Assembly (NCBI GenBank): GCA_945888585.1
Contig: CAMDAI010000002.1
Location: forward strand, 1-21,536
From: Rickettsia typhi
GTDB taxonomy: Bacteria; Pseudomonadota; Alphaproteobacteria; Rickettsiales; UBA1997
DNA length: 21,536 nt
Reading direction: 5' to 3'
Part shown: piece by piece, positions 7,335 to 14,066 of the stretch
Layout: the number at the start of each line of letters is the position of its first letter
Numbering within the stretch: the stretch's first letter is position 1
Position numbers and translations under genes: made by a program
The notes under the pieces: generated by a model
What the model was told of the DNA's origin: nothing
The model's database searches: none
The model's input: only the letters and a program-made list of their open reading frames with translations

Positions 7335-8177
7335 TTGTATTTTTTATTTTAGTTTAGTTAAATTATGCCCAATTTTTAGGCAAGAAAGTTGTTGTTTAAC
7401 GATGAATAGAAAAAATTAGAGTCGGTATTAAATCAGTTTTAAAAAACCATCAATCCACAAAAAATAATTAAGCTTCATCAACATCAATTAAGCAGCTGGA
7501 GTGACCCTATACTATAACTTTCTGATTTACCAGCATTATTTAAGATCTATCATTAATGACCTTACAAAAATCAAAATAGTTTTACACCTAACAAAACTTT
7601 TATTTTAGTAAATCGGAGGCAAAAATGCGAACCAAGTGCGAACTTTTTTCTAAACCATCACCAACTTGAAGCATCAGATTATGGCATACTTTTTTTCCAA
7701 TAGCTTTCAGAAAAATATTCAAAAGATTGCTCTTCGCTATGACCAGTGACAGATTTGTTTAAATTAATAATCTTGAGGCTGTTACTAACTTTGATGAATT
7801 GATGAATCAAAAGACAAGAAAGAGAGGTAGAAAATGAAACCAAAAACAACTGGCCTTAAATTAACTAACTTAAAACCAAACATTAAAAAATATGAGCAAA
7901 GTTTTAAAAATTCCGGTGGGATAGTTTTTTTTCAGAAACTAACGAAAAAGGAATTGCAACACAAAGACAAAAAATAATTGCTAAAATTCGGGGCTTATTA
8001 CATGAACTCGATGATAAGAAGCTAGAAATGGCTTTGAAGCATCTTGAAGTTTTGAAACCTCGTTAGTTCCCAATCCAGCTAATATTCTTAACGAATTATT
8101 TCTCTCCTTCCTTTGGTAATTTTATCAAAATTCAATTAAATATCCAAATAGTATTTATCGCTATTAGCGAATTTTAG
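7335..8177. other. Gene-poor stretch with broken reading frames between cspA and the retron-like operon
   Basis: This 840-nt region has no intact gene of normal size. At 7679-7790 on the minus strand, a frame contains SVTGHSEEQSFEYF and stops after YWKKSMP. This faintly resembles the TGHxxxxxxxxY end of tyrosine recombinases, but the spacing from His to the would-be Tyr is one residue short. On the plus strand an ATG at 7625 with a CGGAGG ribosome site opens only 14 codons, and a later in-frame segment ends in RKRGRK by overlapping the ATG at 7834. I read the region as decayed accessory DNA. The 5' leader of cspA also lies here. Confidence 0.5.
7834..8066 (+). pseudogene. Small gene split by a frameshift at a run of eight T
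   Basis: A good ribosome site (AGAGAGG) precedes the ATG at 7834. The frame runs 47 codons to a TAA at 7975. If the reading slips -1 at the T8 run (7925-7932), it continues without interruption to a TAG at 8064, giving about 77 residues. The second half then reads as a charged helical domain (IIAKIRGLLHELDDKKLEMALKH is the core, here only described as Leu/Lys-rich helices). The in-frame product ends in a less natural Lys-rich tail. Either the gene is disrupted, or the product depends on slippage at the homopolymer (polymerase or -1 ribosomal slippage on U UUU UUU). The C-terminal helices resemble tails of small phage-type regulators, but I cannot name a family. Confidence 0.45.
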
Positions 8178-8205
8178 TTGACTATTTAAAAAATAAAAAT
8201 ATTTT
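8178..8205 (+). promoter_or_regulatory. Sigma70-like promoter for the retron-like operon
   Basis: TTGACT (8178-8183) and TATTTT (8200-8205) are separated by 16 bases, matching -35 and -10 consensus reasonably well. Initiation would fall near 8211-8213, just where the sequence changes from AT-rich to the structured segment. No other equally good promoter was seen before the reverse transcriptase gene. Prediction by eye only. Confidence 0.55.
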
Positions 8206-8211
8206 CTTTAA

Positions 8212-8464
8212 CCATAGGCGATAGATGCTCTATTACCTTGGGTATCAAAAATACTCGTGGAACCGAAAGGTTCTAATTTGTTCCCCGCAACACTAGCACT
8301 AGGCTATAGTCTATCAGCTAAGTAACATGCAGGAACTGTGCAGGAGCGTTATTGTGCGCATCTGCTAAAATACTTAAGAGAGATTGTAATTTCTTGCGCC
8401 TAGCACTGTCGAGGAGCGCGCTGAGCATTGGCTTGGTGGGTAGTGCAAGCCATTTTGCACCTCA
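8212..8464 (+). ncRNA. Putative retron msr-msd non-coding RNA
   Basis: About 250 nt without an ORF, clearly more GC-rich and stem-rich than its surroundings, precede the partner genes and a retron-type reverse transcriptase. Visible structure, 5' to 3': GAUAGAU (8220-8226) pairs with GUCUAUC (8309-8315) and closes a domain holding a GAAA-capped hairpin (8259-8274); a 6-bp stem at 8376-8381/8390-8395; GCGCC/GGAGCGC around 8396-8419; and a 7-bp stem 8429-8435/8446-8452. This fits an msr-like 5' domain and an msd-like 3' domain. I could not settle a unique a1/a2 pair: AUGCUC (8225-8230) can pair with GAGCAU (8423-8428), and AGAUGC (8223-8228) with GCAUCU (8358-8363). Ends and branch G are unresolved. 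Confidence 0.6.
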
Positions 8465-8475
8465 TTTTTTGAGGT
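8459..8475 (+). promoter_or_regulatory. Hairpin sequestering the ribosome site of the small ORF
   Basis: ACCTCA (8459-8464) and TGAGGT (8470-8475) form a perfect 6-bp stem with a 5-nt T loop. GAGG (8471-8474), the Shine-Dalgarno of the ATG at 8482, is inside the 3' arm. The 5' arm CTCA (8461-8464) can instead pair with TGAG (8422-8425) at the foot of the preceding long hairpin, which would free the ribosome site. The two pairings are mutually exclusive. Confidence 0.55.
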
Positions 8476-8481
8476 ACTTAT

Positions 8482-8601
8482 ATGTTCTATAGAAAAAGAA
8501 AGAAACGATCACCAAAGAAAAAGTGGTTACTTAGTCCATTTGTTTTAAGGCTAGTACTTAGAATATTATGGATTCTGCTAAAATCACTGGACTTAGGTTA
8601 A
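8482..8601 (+). CDS. Small basic, hydrophobic peptide (candidate toxin/effector of the retron-like operon)
   Basis: This 39-residue ORF has an ATG 7 nt after GAGG and ends in TAA. The N-terminus is extremely basic (MFYRKRKKRSPKKKW). Residues 16-36 are a Leu/Ile/Val-rich helix with two Arg and a Lys (WLLSPFVLRLVLRILWILL), long enough to insert in or lie on a membrane. This composition is like that of small membrane-active toxins of type I toxin-antitoxin systems, but I recognise no family. It lies between the structured RNA and the HTH gene, in the operon of the reverse transcriptase, and its ribosome site is in a hairpin. Coding is supported by ribosome site, start and composition, not by homology. 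A chance ORF cannot be excluded. Confidence 0.55.
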   Translation: MFYRKRKKRSPKKKWLLSPFVLRLVLRILWILLKSLDLG

Positions 8602-8609
8602 AATTTCTC

Positions 8610-8628
8610 AAGTCCCTTTTAGGGATTT
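8610..8628 (+). promoter_or_regulatory. Hairpin between the small ORF and the HTH gene
   Basis: AAGTCCC (8610-8616), loop TTTTA and GGGATTT (8622-8628) form a 7-bp stem with one G-T pair. No T-run follows, so it is not a standard terminator. The 5' arm AAGTCC can alternatively pair with GGACTT (8589-8594) at the end of the small ORF. The structure could act as an attenuator or processing site controlling the weakly initiated (TTG) HTH gene downstream. Function is inference. Confidence 0.4.
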
Positions 8629-8654
8629 AAGATCAATACTACTGGGTATAAATA

Positions 8655-8960
8655 TTGTTAGGAAAAATATTAAAACACATAAGAATATTTCACCACTACA
8701 ATCAAATTGAGCTTGCTGAAAAATTAGCTGTTTCGCGTTCTTATATATCGGAAATAGAGTCTAATAAAAAAACTCCTACTATAGAATTTTTACAAAAATA
8801 TTCAGAGTTTTTTGATATACCTTTATCAAATATCATGATGTTTTCTGAAAGTAAAAACTTAAAAAAATCTGCTAAATCAAAAACTAAATTCTTCTTAACA
8901 AGTACGGCTATAAAATTTCTTGACTGGATTGCAAAAGAAGATGTTAAGAAAGAAGAATAA
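8655..8960 (+). CDS. XRE-family helix-turn-helix protein of the retron-like operon
   Basis: The 101-residue product begins with an XRE/Cro-type HTH domain (about residues 3-60): NQIELAEKLAVSRSYISEIE is the turn and recognition helix, followed by KKTPTIEFLQKYSEFFDIPLSNI, the usual fourth and fifth helices. The last ~40 residues are a Lys/Ser-rich linker and a short helix ending in acidic/basic residues. The start codon is TTG; no in-frame ATG lies upstream within the open frame and the ribosome site is weak. The 3' end overlaps the reverse transcriptase gene by 20 nt, so the two are translationally linked. As part of a retron-like unit it may be the DNA-binding partner that reads the msDNA, or the repressor of the operon. 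Published retron groupings include one defined by a small HTH partner; membership should be tested by alignment. Confidence 0.85.
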   Translation: MLGKILKHIRIFHHYNQIELAEKLAVSRSYISEIESNKKTPTIEFLQKYSEFFDIPLSNIMMFSESKNLKKSAKSKTKFFLTSTAIKFLDWIAKEDVKKEE

Positions 8961-9834
8961 AATTCATAAAATTAAGGACTCCTGTCTTTATAAAATAACA
9001 ACAAAAAGGCGATTATTTGAAATACTTGCAGTTGATCAAAAGACAATTCAGTTATTCGTTAGGCAAGGCAACGATAATTATTTTGTCAAAGATCAAAATG
9101 GAAGAGAGTGCCAAACGCCTAAAGGAAGATATAAAAAGATCTCATTGTTTAAGATTCATAACAGAATTGATGCACAACTTTCATCTATAGAAACACCAGA
9201 TTATCTATTTTCAGGAAAAAGAGGTAAAAGCTGTCTAGACAATGCTCGTATTCATCTTGAAAACTGCAATAAAACAATTGTTAAGCTTGATATAAAAAAA
9301 TTTTTCCCATCAATTAAATTTTCTCATATATTGGATTTCTTTCAAAATACAATGCATTGCAAATACGATGTTGCCACAATTTTAACTAAACTTTCTACTT
9401 ACAATAATCATTTACCTACTGGCTCACCTCTAAGCGGTAGACTTTCTTATTTTGCACATAAAAAGATGTTTGATGATATTAGTGATGAAGCAGAAAGACA
9501 AGGATGTAAAGTATCGGTATGGGCTGATGATATAGTGATTTCTGGTAATAATGCTCAGAAAGTAGCATGGAAAGCTAAAGTGATAATTCACAATCGAGGC
9601 TTGAAGTATCATAATGGTAAATTTAAAATTTATCTTCCTAATGATAACAAAGAAATAACGGGAATAATTATAAAACCTGATGGCTTAATAGATTTAAGAA
9701 ATAGAAGTCGTAAGAAAATTTATGATCTACGAAACAAGAAAAACAAAACCATTGAAGAAATAGCAAGTTTAAAAGGATGTATCAATGAAGCTAAATTAAT
9801 TCTTGGACAAGATGTTTTTAAGGTAAATATTTGA
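8941..9834 (+). CDS. Retron-type reverse transcriptase with WADD in place of YADD
   Basis: The 297-residue protein (ATG at 8941 preferred over the upstream TTG at 8920) carries the ordered motifs of retron reverse transcriptases: NARIH at 101-105 (retron NAxxH), LDIKKFFPSI at 116-125 with catalytic Asp117, LPTGSPLS at 158-165, WADD at 194-197 with the two catalytic Asp, and EITG at 238-241 (the VTG-like retron motif). Length is typical of retron enzymes, with no maturase or endonuclease domain as in group II intron proteins. The tyrosine before ADD is Trp, an unusual change in the active site. The enzyme should make msDNA from the upstream RNA, priming from an internal 2'-OH. It overlaps the HTH gene by 20 nt, and ends 84 nt before the 3' end of a tRNA gene. 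Confidence 0.93.
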   Translation: MLRKKNKIHKIKDSCLYKITTKRRLFEILAVDQKTIQLFVRQGNDNYFVKDQNGRECQTPKGRYKKISLFKIHNRIDAQLSSIETPDYLFSGKRGKSCLDNARIHLENCNKTIVKLDIKKFFPSIKFSHILDFFQNTMHCKYDVATILTKLSTYNNHLPTGSPLSGRLSYFAHKKMFDDISDEAERQGCKVSVWADDIVISGNNAQKVAWKAKVIIHNRGLKYHNGKFKIYLPNDNKEITGIIIKPDGLIDLRNRSRKKIYDLRNKKNKTIEEIASLKGCINEAKLILGQDVFKVNI

Positions 9835-9918
9835 CGCAAATAGACAGAAATGCATATACAATGAGGCCACTAGAAGTTTTGGGATAAAATTGAAAAGTGC
9901 TGGAAGGTCTGATTTAGT

Positions 9919-9995
<77 letters not shown>

Positions 9996-10147
9996 ATATT
10001 AAGAAGAGGGGTTAATCTAGAGGTTATAATTATAAAAGCAATATTTTATTTCTTTAATTAATTATTGTTTTTATTTTTTAAAAAGTATTTGAGAGCGTTG
10101 TTTAGAAATTTTTGAAATGGTCTGAATCCTTATAAATGTTACAGAAA

Positions 10148-10178
10148 ATTACAATTTAATTCAAAAGATTACAATTTA
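10148..10178 (+). repeat. 11-bp direct repeat upstream of glmS, 20-bp period
   Basis: ATTACAATTTA occurs at 10148-10158 and again at 10168-10178, exactly 20 bp (about two helical turns) apart, 60 nt before the glmS start. Further TTACA copies flank it on both sides. The spacing would place two protein-binding sites on one face of the DNA. In DNA this AT-rich the repeat may be chance. Confidence 0.35.
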
Positions 10179-10237
10179 CTTACAAAAACTATTTATTTAG
10201 CATTCATAAAATTATTTTAACAAATTGAGCAAATGAA

Positions 10238-12073
10238 ATGTGTGGGATTGTTGGTATTGTAAGTAATCAAAATGTTGTTTCTAATATTCTTGATGGTTTA
10301 AAAAAGCTGGAATATCGCGGCTATGACTCCGCAGGAATTGCCTTAACTAAAGATAAAAAAATTAACGTTATCAGGCAAGAAGGTAAAATTGAAAATCTTT
10401 TTAAAGCAATTTCTAAAGATAAAAATTTTATTGGAAATATTGGTATTGGTCACACTCGTTGGGCTACTCATGGCAAGCCTAGTGAAAAAAATTCTCATCC
10501 TCATTCCAGTAAGGATGTTTCGATAGTTCATAACGGCATTATTGAAAATTATCAGGAATTAAAAGAGCGCTTAACACAATTTGGTGTAAAATTTTCCAGC
10601 GAAACTGACAGTGAGGTTGTTCCTCACTTAATTTCATTTTATTTAGCAAAATTGGAAGATTATAAAAAAGCTGTTTTTGCTGCCATAGAAGATATTCGCG
10701 GTACTTTTGCTTTAGCCATAATTTTTAAAGGTGAAGAAGATTTATTAGTTGCCGCTAAAAAGGGTTCGCCACTTTTAGTTGGTTATGGTGAAAATGAAAA
10801 TTATGTTGCTTCTGATTATTTTGCTCTTGATAATTTAACCACCAAAGTAAGATATCTAGAAGATGGAGATGTTGCTTTTGTAAATAAAAAACAAGTCACC
10901 ATTTATGATAATAATAAAAAAGAAGTATCCAGACAAATAAAAATCATGGAGAAAGACATCAATAAAATCTCCAAAGATGGTTATGATCATTTTATGCTTA
11001 AAGAAATTTTTGAGCAGCCAAGAGTAGTTGAAGATAGCATTAACAGCTATTTAGACTTGGAAAGCAAAACCATTCATTTACCAAATTTTCCTTTTGATTT
11101 ACACGATATTGACAAAATTACTATTGTTGCCTGCGGAACTTCCTATTATGCCGGAATGATTGGGAAATATTTAATTGAATCTCTAGCGAATATTACTGTT
11201 GATGTGGATATTGCTTCAGAATTTCGTTATCGCACTCCTCCGCTTTACGGAAAAAATTTAGTAATATTTATTTCTCAATCAGGAGAAACGGCAGATAGCA
11301 TTGCTGCTTTAAAATATGTTCAATCTAAAGGCCAAAAAACTTTAGCAATTGTAAATGTTGCCCAAAGTTCTATGGCGCATTTGGCTGATGCTACAATCAA
11401 AACCATTGCCGGCCCTGAAATTGGGGTTGCTTCAACTAAGGCTTTCACCGCTCAATTAGTGGTTCTAATCCTTTTGGCAATTAAAATTGGGTTAGTTAAA
11501 AAAAATATTACCCAAAGAAAAGCTGAAGAATTATTTAATTCACTAGCCCATATTCCAGCACAAATTAACGAAATTTTAAAAAAAGAATCTCTGGAGGAAA
11601 TTAAAAATACCGCCAAGTTTTTAGCAAAAGCAAAAAATATTTTATATATTGGTCGGGGAATTTCTTATGTAACTTCACTTGAAGGTGCTTTAAAATTAAA
11701 AGAACTTTCTTATATTAATGCTCAAGGAATAGCGGCTGGAGAATTAAAACACGGCACTATCGCTTTAATTGATAAAACTCTTCCAGTAATTGCTATTGTT
11801 CCGGGCAATGATTTATTTGAAAAATCAGCTTCTAACGTAGAAGAAGTTGTGGCCAGAGGGGGGAAGGTAGTTTTAATTTCTGACGCTAAAGGAACTAAAG
11901 AGCTTAAAAAATTAACTCATAAATCTCTTCTACTTCCAGAAATTGATGATATAGTTAAAGAATCTTTATTATGCGTTATTCCAACTCAATTATTAGCTTA
12001 TTATGTTGCCTTATATAAGGGTAACGATGTTGATCAGCCAAGAAATTTAGCAAAATCAGTTACGGTTGAATAA
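10238..12073 (+). CDS. glmS: Glutamine--fructose-6-phosphate aminotransferase (isomerizing)
   Basis: The 611-residue enzyme makes glucosamine-6-phosphate from fructose-6-phosphate and glutamine, the first committed step towards UDP-GlcNAc for peptidoglycan and lipid A. The N-terminal glutaminase has Cys2 (MCGIVGIV; the nucleophile after Met removal), YRGYDSAGIA at 26-35 and GHTRWATHG at 71-79. Two SIS domains follow (about 290-430 and 460-600; CGTSYYAG, SQSGETADS, GRGISYVTSLEGALKLKEL). The C-terminus NLAKSVTVE includes the sugar-phosphate Lys606. Length is normal and the gene looks intact. dnaB follows after 24 nt. No glmS ribozyme is seen in the leader. Confidence 0.98.
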   Translation: MCGIVGIVSNQNVVSNILDGLKKLEYRGYDSAGIALTKDKKINVIRQEGKIENLFKAISKDKNFIGNIGIGHTRWATHGKPSEKNSHPHSSKDVSIVHNGIIENYQELKERLTQFGVKFSSETDSEVVPHLISFYLAKLEDYKKAVFAAIEDIRGTFALAIIFKGEEDLLVAAKKGSPLLVGYGENENYVASDYFALDNLTTKVRYLEDGDVAFVNKKQVTIYDNNKKEVSRQIKIMEKDINKISKDGYDHFMLKEIFEQPRVVEDSINSYLDLESKTIHLPNFPFDLHDIDKITIVACGTSYYAGMIGKYLIESLANITVDVDIASEFRYRTPPLYGKNLVIFISQSGETADSIAALKYVQSKGQKTLAIVNVAQSSMAHLADATIKTIAGPEIGVASTKAFTAQLVVLILLAIKIGLVKKNITQRKAEELFNSLAHIPAQINEILKKESLEEIKNTAKFLAKAKNILYIGRGISYVTSLEGALKLKELSYINAQGIAAGELKHGTIALIDKTLPVIAIVPGNDLFEKSASNVEEVVARGGKVVLISDAKGTKELKKLTHKSLLLPEIDDIVKESLLCVIPTQLLAYYVALYKGNDVDQPRNLAKSVTVE

Positions 12074-12097
12074 TTATAAAATTTTTAAATAGATTAA

Positions 12098-13531
12098 ATG
12101 TCAGAAGAAAATCTCTTAGAAAGAAAAGAGTTATTTAATATTGAAGCTGAACAAACCATCTTAGGCACAATACTTATGAATAATGAGTATATCAATCGGG
12201 TGGTGGATATTTTATTGCCTGAACATTTCTATGAGCCAGCTAATGGCAAAATTTATAATCAGATTCTTCATACCGTAAACAAAGTTAACATCATTGCTAA
12301 TAACATCACACTAAAACAATTTTTTGAAAATGATCAGGATATTAAAGCAATTGGTGGAGCGCTTTATCTTTCAACTCTTTTATCTAAAGCAACCGGAATT
12401 ATCGACATTTCTGATTATGCCAAATTAATTCATGATTTAGCACTTAAGCGCAAATTAGTAATGATTGGTGAAGATGTGGTAAATAATGCTTATAGTAATG
12501 ATGAAACTAGCGCTGGGCAGCAAATTGAAATAGCTGAAGGAAATTTATTTAATCTAACTAATCAAAATGGCCGCGACAGCGACTTTCGTAGTATTTCCGT
12601 TTCTTTAAAATCAACATTGGAAAAAACTTTAATTGCCAAACAACAAGAGGGAAATATTAGTGGAATTTCCACCGGATTAAATGATTTAGATAATATTTTA
12701 AGTGGTTTACAAAATTCCGATTTATTAATTTTAGCCGGCAGACCATCAATGGGTAAAACCGCTCTTGGAATCAATGTGGCAGTTAATGCTTGCAAAGCCA
12801 TGAATCAAGGTATTACCGATCCAAAAGAAAAGAAGGCGGTCGGATTTTTTTCACTAGAAATGTCATCTGATCAATTAGCAGCTCGTATTTTATCAATGGA
12901 AACCAGCATTAACGCTACTAAATTTAGAAACGGCTCTATTAATGAAGATGAATGGTTGGGAATAACTACCAGAAGTAATGAAATTTCTCAAATGCCTTTT
13001 TTTATTGATGATACTCCAGCACTTTCCATTGCTGCAATTAGAACCAGAACCAGAAGATTAATTAGAAAACATAATTTAGCTTTTTTAGTAATTGATTATT
13101 TACAATTAATTCACGGCAGTTCTAAAAAGTCAGAAAATAGTAGAGTACAGGAAATTTCTGAAATTACTCAAGGCCTAAAAGCAATTGCCAAAGAGTTTAA
13201 TATTCCAGTTTTAGCACTTTCACAACTTTCTCGAGCTGTTGAACAAAGAGAAGATAAAAGACCACAATTATCAGATTTAAGAGAGTCAGGAAGTATTGAG
13301 CAAGATGCTGATGTAGTAATTTTTATTTATCGTGATAGTTATTATTTTGAAAGAAAACGTCCGGGTGAAGAAGAGCAGGAAAAATTCGAGAAATGGAAAA
13401 GAAGAATGGAAGAAATTCGCAACCGTTCGGAATTAATTATTGCTAAACAAAGAAACGGCCCAATTGGTAATGTTCATCTCTATTTTGATCCAGAATTTAC
13501 AAGATTTAGTAATCTTGATATTTATCATTAA
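12098..13531 (+). CDS. dnaB: Replicative DNA helicase DnaB
   Basis: This 477-residue hexameric 5'-3' helicase unwinds DNA ahead of the replisome and binds primase. The N-terminal domain (about 10-115, EAEQTILGTILMNNE onwards) and linker precede a RecA-like ATPase: Walker A GRPSMGKTA at 214-222, FFSLEMSSDQL (catalytic Glu region), Walker B LVIDYLQL at about 330-337, LALSQLSRAVEQRE and DLRESGSIEQDADVV (arginine finger region). The C-terminal KQRNGPIGNV block is standard. No intein or insertion is present. It is transcribed with glmS. Immediately downstream on the other strand lies a Fic gene fragment. Confidence 0.98.
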   Translation: MSEENLLERKELFNIEAEQTILGTILMNNEYINRVVDILLPEHFYEPANGKIYNQILHTVNKVNIIANNITLKQFFENDQDIKAIGGALYLSTLLSKATGIIDISDYAKLIHDLALKRKLVMIGEDVVNNAYSNDETSAGQQIEIAEGNLFNLTNQNGRDSDFRSISVSLKSTLEKTLIAKQQEGNISGISTGLNDLDNILSGLQNSDLLILAGRPSMGKTALGINVAVNACKAMNQGITDPKEKKAVGFFSLEMSSDQLAARILSMETSINATKFRNGSINEDEWLGITTRSNEISQMPFFIDDTPALSIAAIRTRTRRLIRKHNLAFLVIDYLQLIHGSSKKSENSRVQEISEITQGLKAIAKEFNIPVLALSQLSRAVEQREDKRPQLSDLRESGSIEQDADVVIFIYRDSYYFERKRPGEEEQEKFEKWKRRMEEIRNRSELIIAKQRNGPIGNVHLYFDPEFTRFSNLDIYH

Positions 13532-13539
13532 TTGATAAA

Positions 13540-13674
13540 GATTTCCTTCGATGGTTTTGTTGGTGTAGGTTAATTCAATTCTAAACCATTCTTCCAAATT
13601 TTTTACCAAAGCAACATTAAATGCCCTATGCTTGTCTAATTTTTTCTTTTTTTCGGTTAGTTTTTATAATCCAT
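13540..13674 (-). pseudogene. Fragment of a second Fic-family gene (N-terminus only)
   Basis: Reading leftwards from the ATG complementary to 13672-13674, the sequence begins MDYK and, after one lost base at an A run, continues KLDKHRAFNVALVKNLEEWF then RIELTYTNKTIEGN. This is the conserved beginning of a Fic-protein family: in intact members an ELTYTSNAIEGN-like segment precedes the Fic core and includes the inhibitory (S/T)xxxEG motif, here TNKTIEG. The similarity stops at about 13540, nine bases from the end of dnaB. The Fic core is absent, so this is a 5' remnant left by a deletion. It is not the same lineage as the intact Fic gene at 2106-3152. Confidence 0.7.
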
Positions 13675-13681
13675 TTTTTCT

Positions 13682-13730
13682 ACCTTATGGTCTCTATGAT
13701 TCGTAAACTATAAAGTGTAACCTTATGGTT
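13682..13730. repeat. Short direct repeat ACCTTATGGT
   Basis: ACCTTATGGT appears twice about 40 bp apart in the gap between the Fic fragment and the lipoprotein gene. The second copy overlaps a partial inverted repeat GTAACC-TTAT-GGTTTAC that could form a weak hairpin. This may be a scar of rearrangement or a weak terminator; nothing stronger can be said. Confidence 0.35.
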
Positions 13731-13739
13731 TACAAAAAA

Positions 13740-14012
13740 TTACCATCCAATTCTTGGGGCATCTGCGGTATTTGCCCATTTATAACATCCACCACCGGAT
13801 AATCCTAATCCTCCATCACAACTATCAGCTTCAAAACAAGCGTTTTTATCATATTTTTTTCCTAAGGCTTTCTGTGTTGAAACCCATTTAAATTCACCAG
13901 AATAATTTTCCATCCAATAACAAGAAGCTTCTTTTTTTGCAAAAAAAGAAGAGTGGCAACTTATTAAATTTAAAAAAATTAAAACAAAAAAAATCCACTT
14001 TATTTTTTTCAT
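13740..14012 (-). CDS. Small cysteine-rich lipoprotein of unknown function
   Basis: The 90-residue protein has a clear lipoprotein signal peptide (MKKIKWIFFVLIFLNLISC, lipobox LISC, Cys19). The mature part is about 70 residues with five further cysteines (ASCYW, NACFEADSCDGG, GGGCYKW) and many aromatic residues, suggesting a disulfide-stabilised periplasmic or outer-membrane-anchored domain. The central VSTQKALGKKYDKNACFEADSCDG segment looks like a short conserved repeat unit, but I do not recognise the family. It lies between the Fic fragment and the dehydrogenase gene. Confidence 0.75.
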   Translation of the reverse strand: MKKIKWIFFVLIFLNLISCHSSFFAKKEASCYWMENYSGEFKWVSTQKALGKKYDKNACFEADSCDGGLGLSGGGCYKWANTADAPRIGW

Positions 14013-14066
14013 AAATTATAAATTTTAATATTATAAAAACTCTTCAGAACTCATTTTTCTAGTAAT

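Noticed and set aside
7618..7760. IS5-type transposase C-terminus (plus strand, KIALRYDQ-like segment)
   Set aside because: Only about eight residues resemble the usual end, stops follow at once, and the opposite strand gives an equally weak recombinase-like reading. Not enough to call.
8941..9834. Group II intron maturase or diversity-generating retroelement RT
   Set aside because: No maturase (X) or HNH domain and no intron ribozyme ends; no template/variable repeat pair was seen. NAxxH and ITG motifs point to retrons.
10000..10237. glmS ribozyme/riboswitch in the glmS leader
   Set aside because: The leader is AT-rich with no matching core, and that ribozyme is typical of Gram-positive bacteria.
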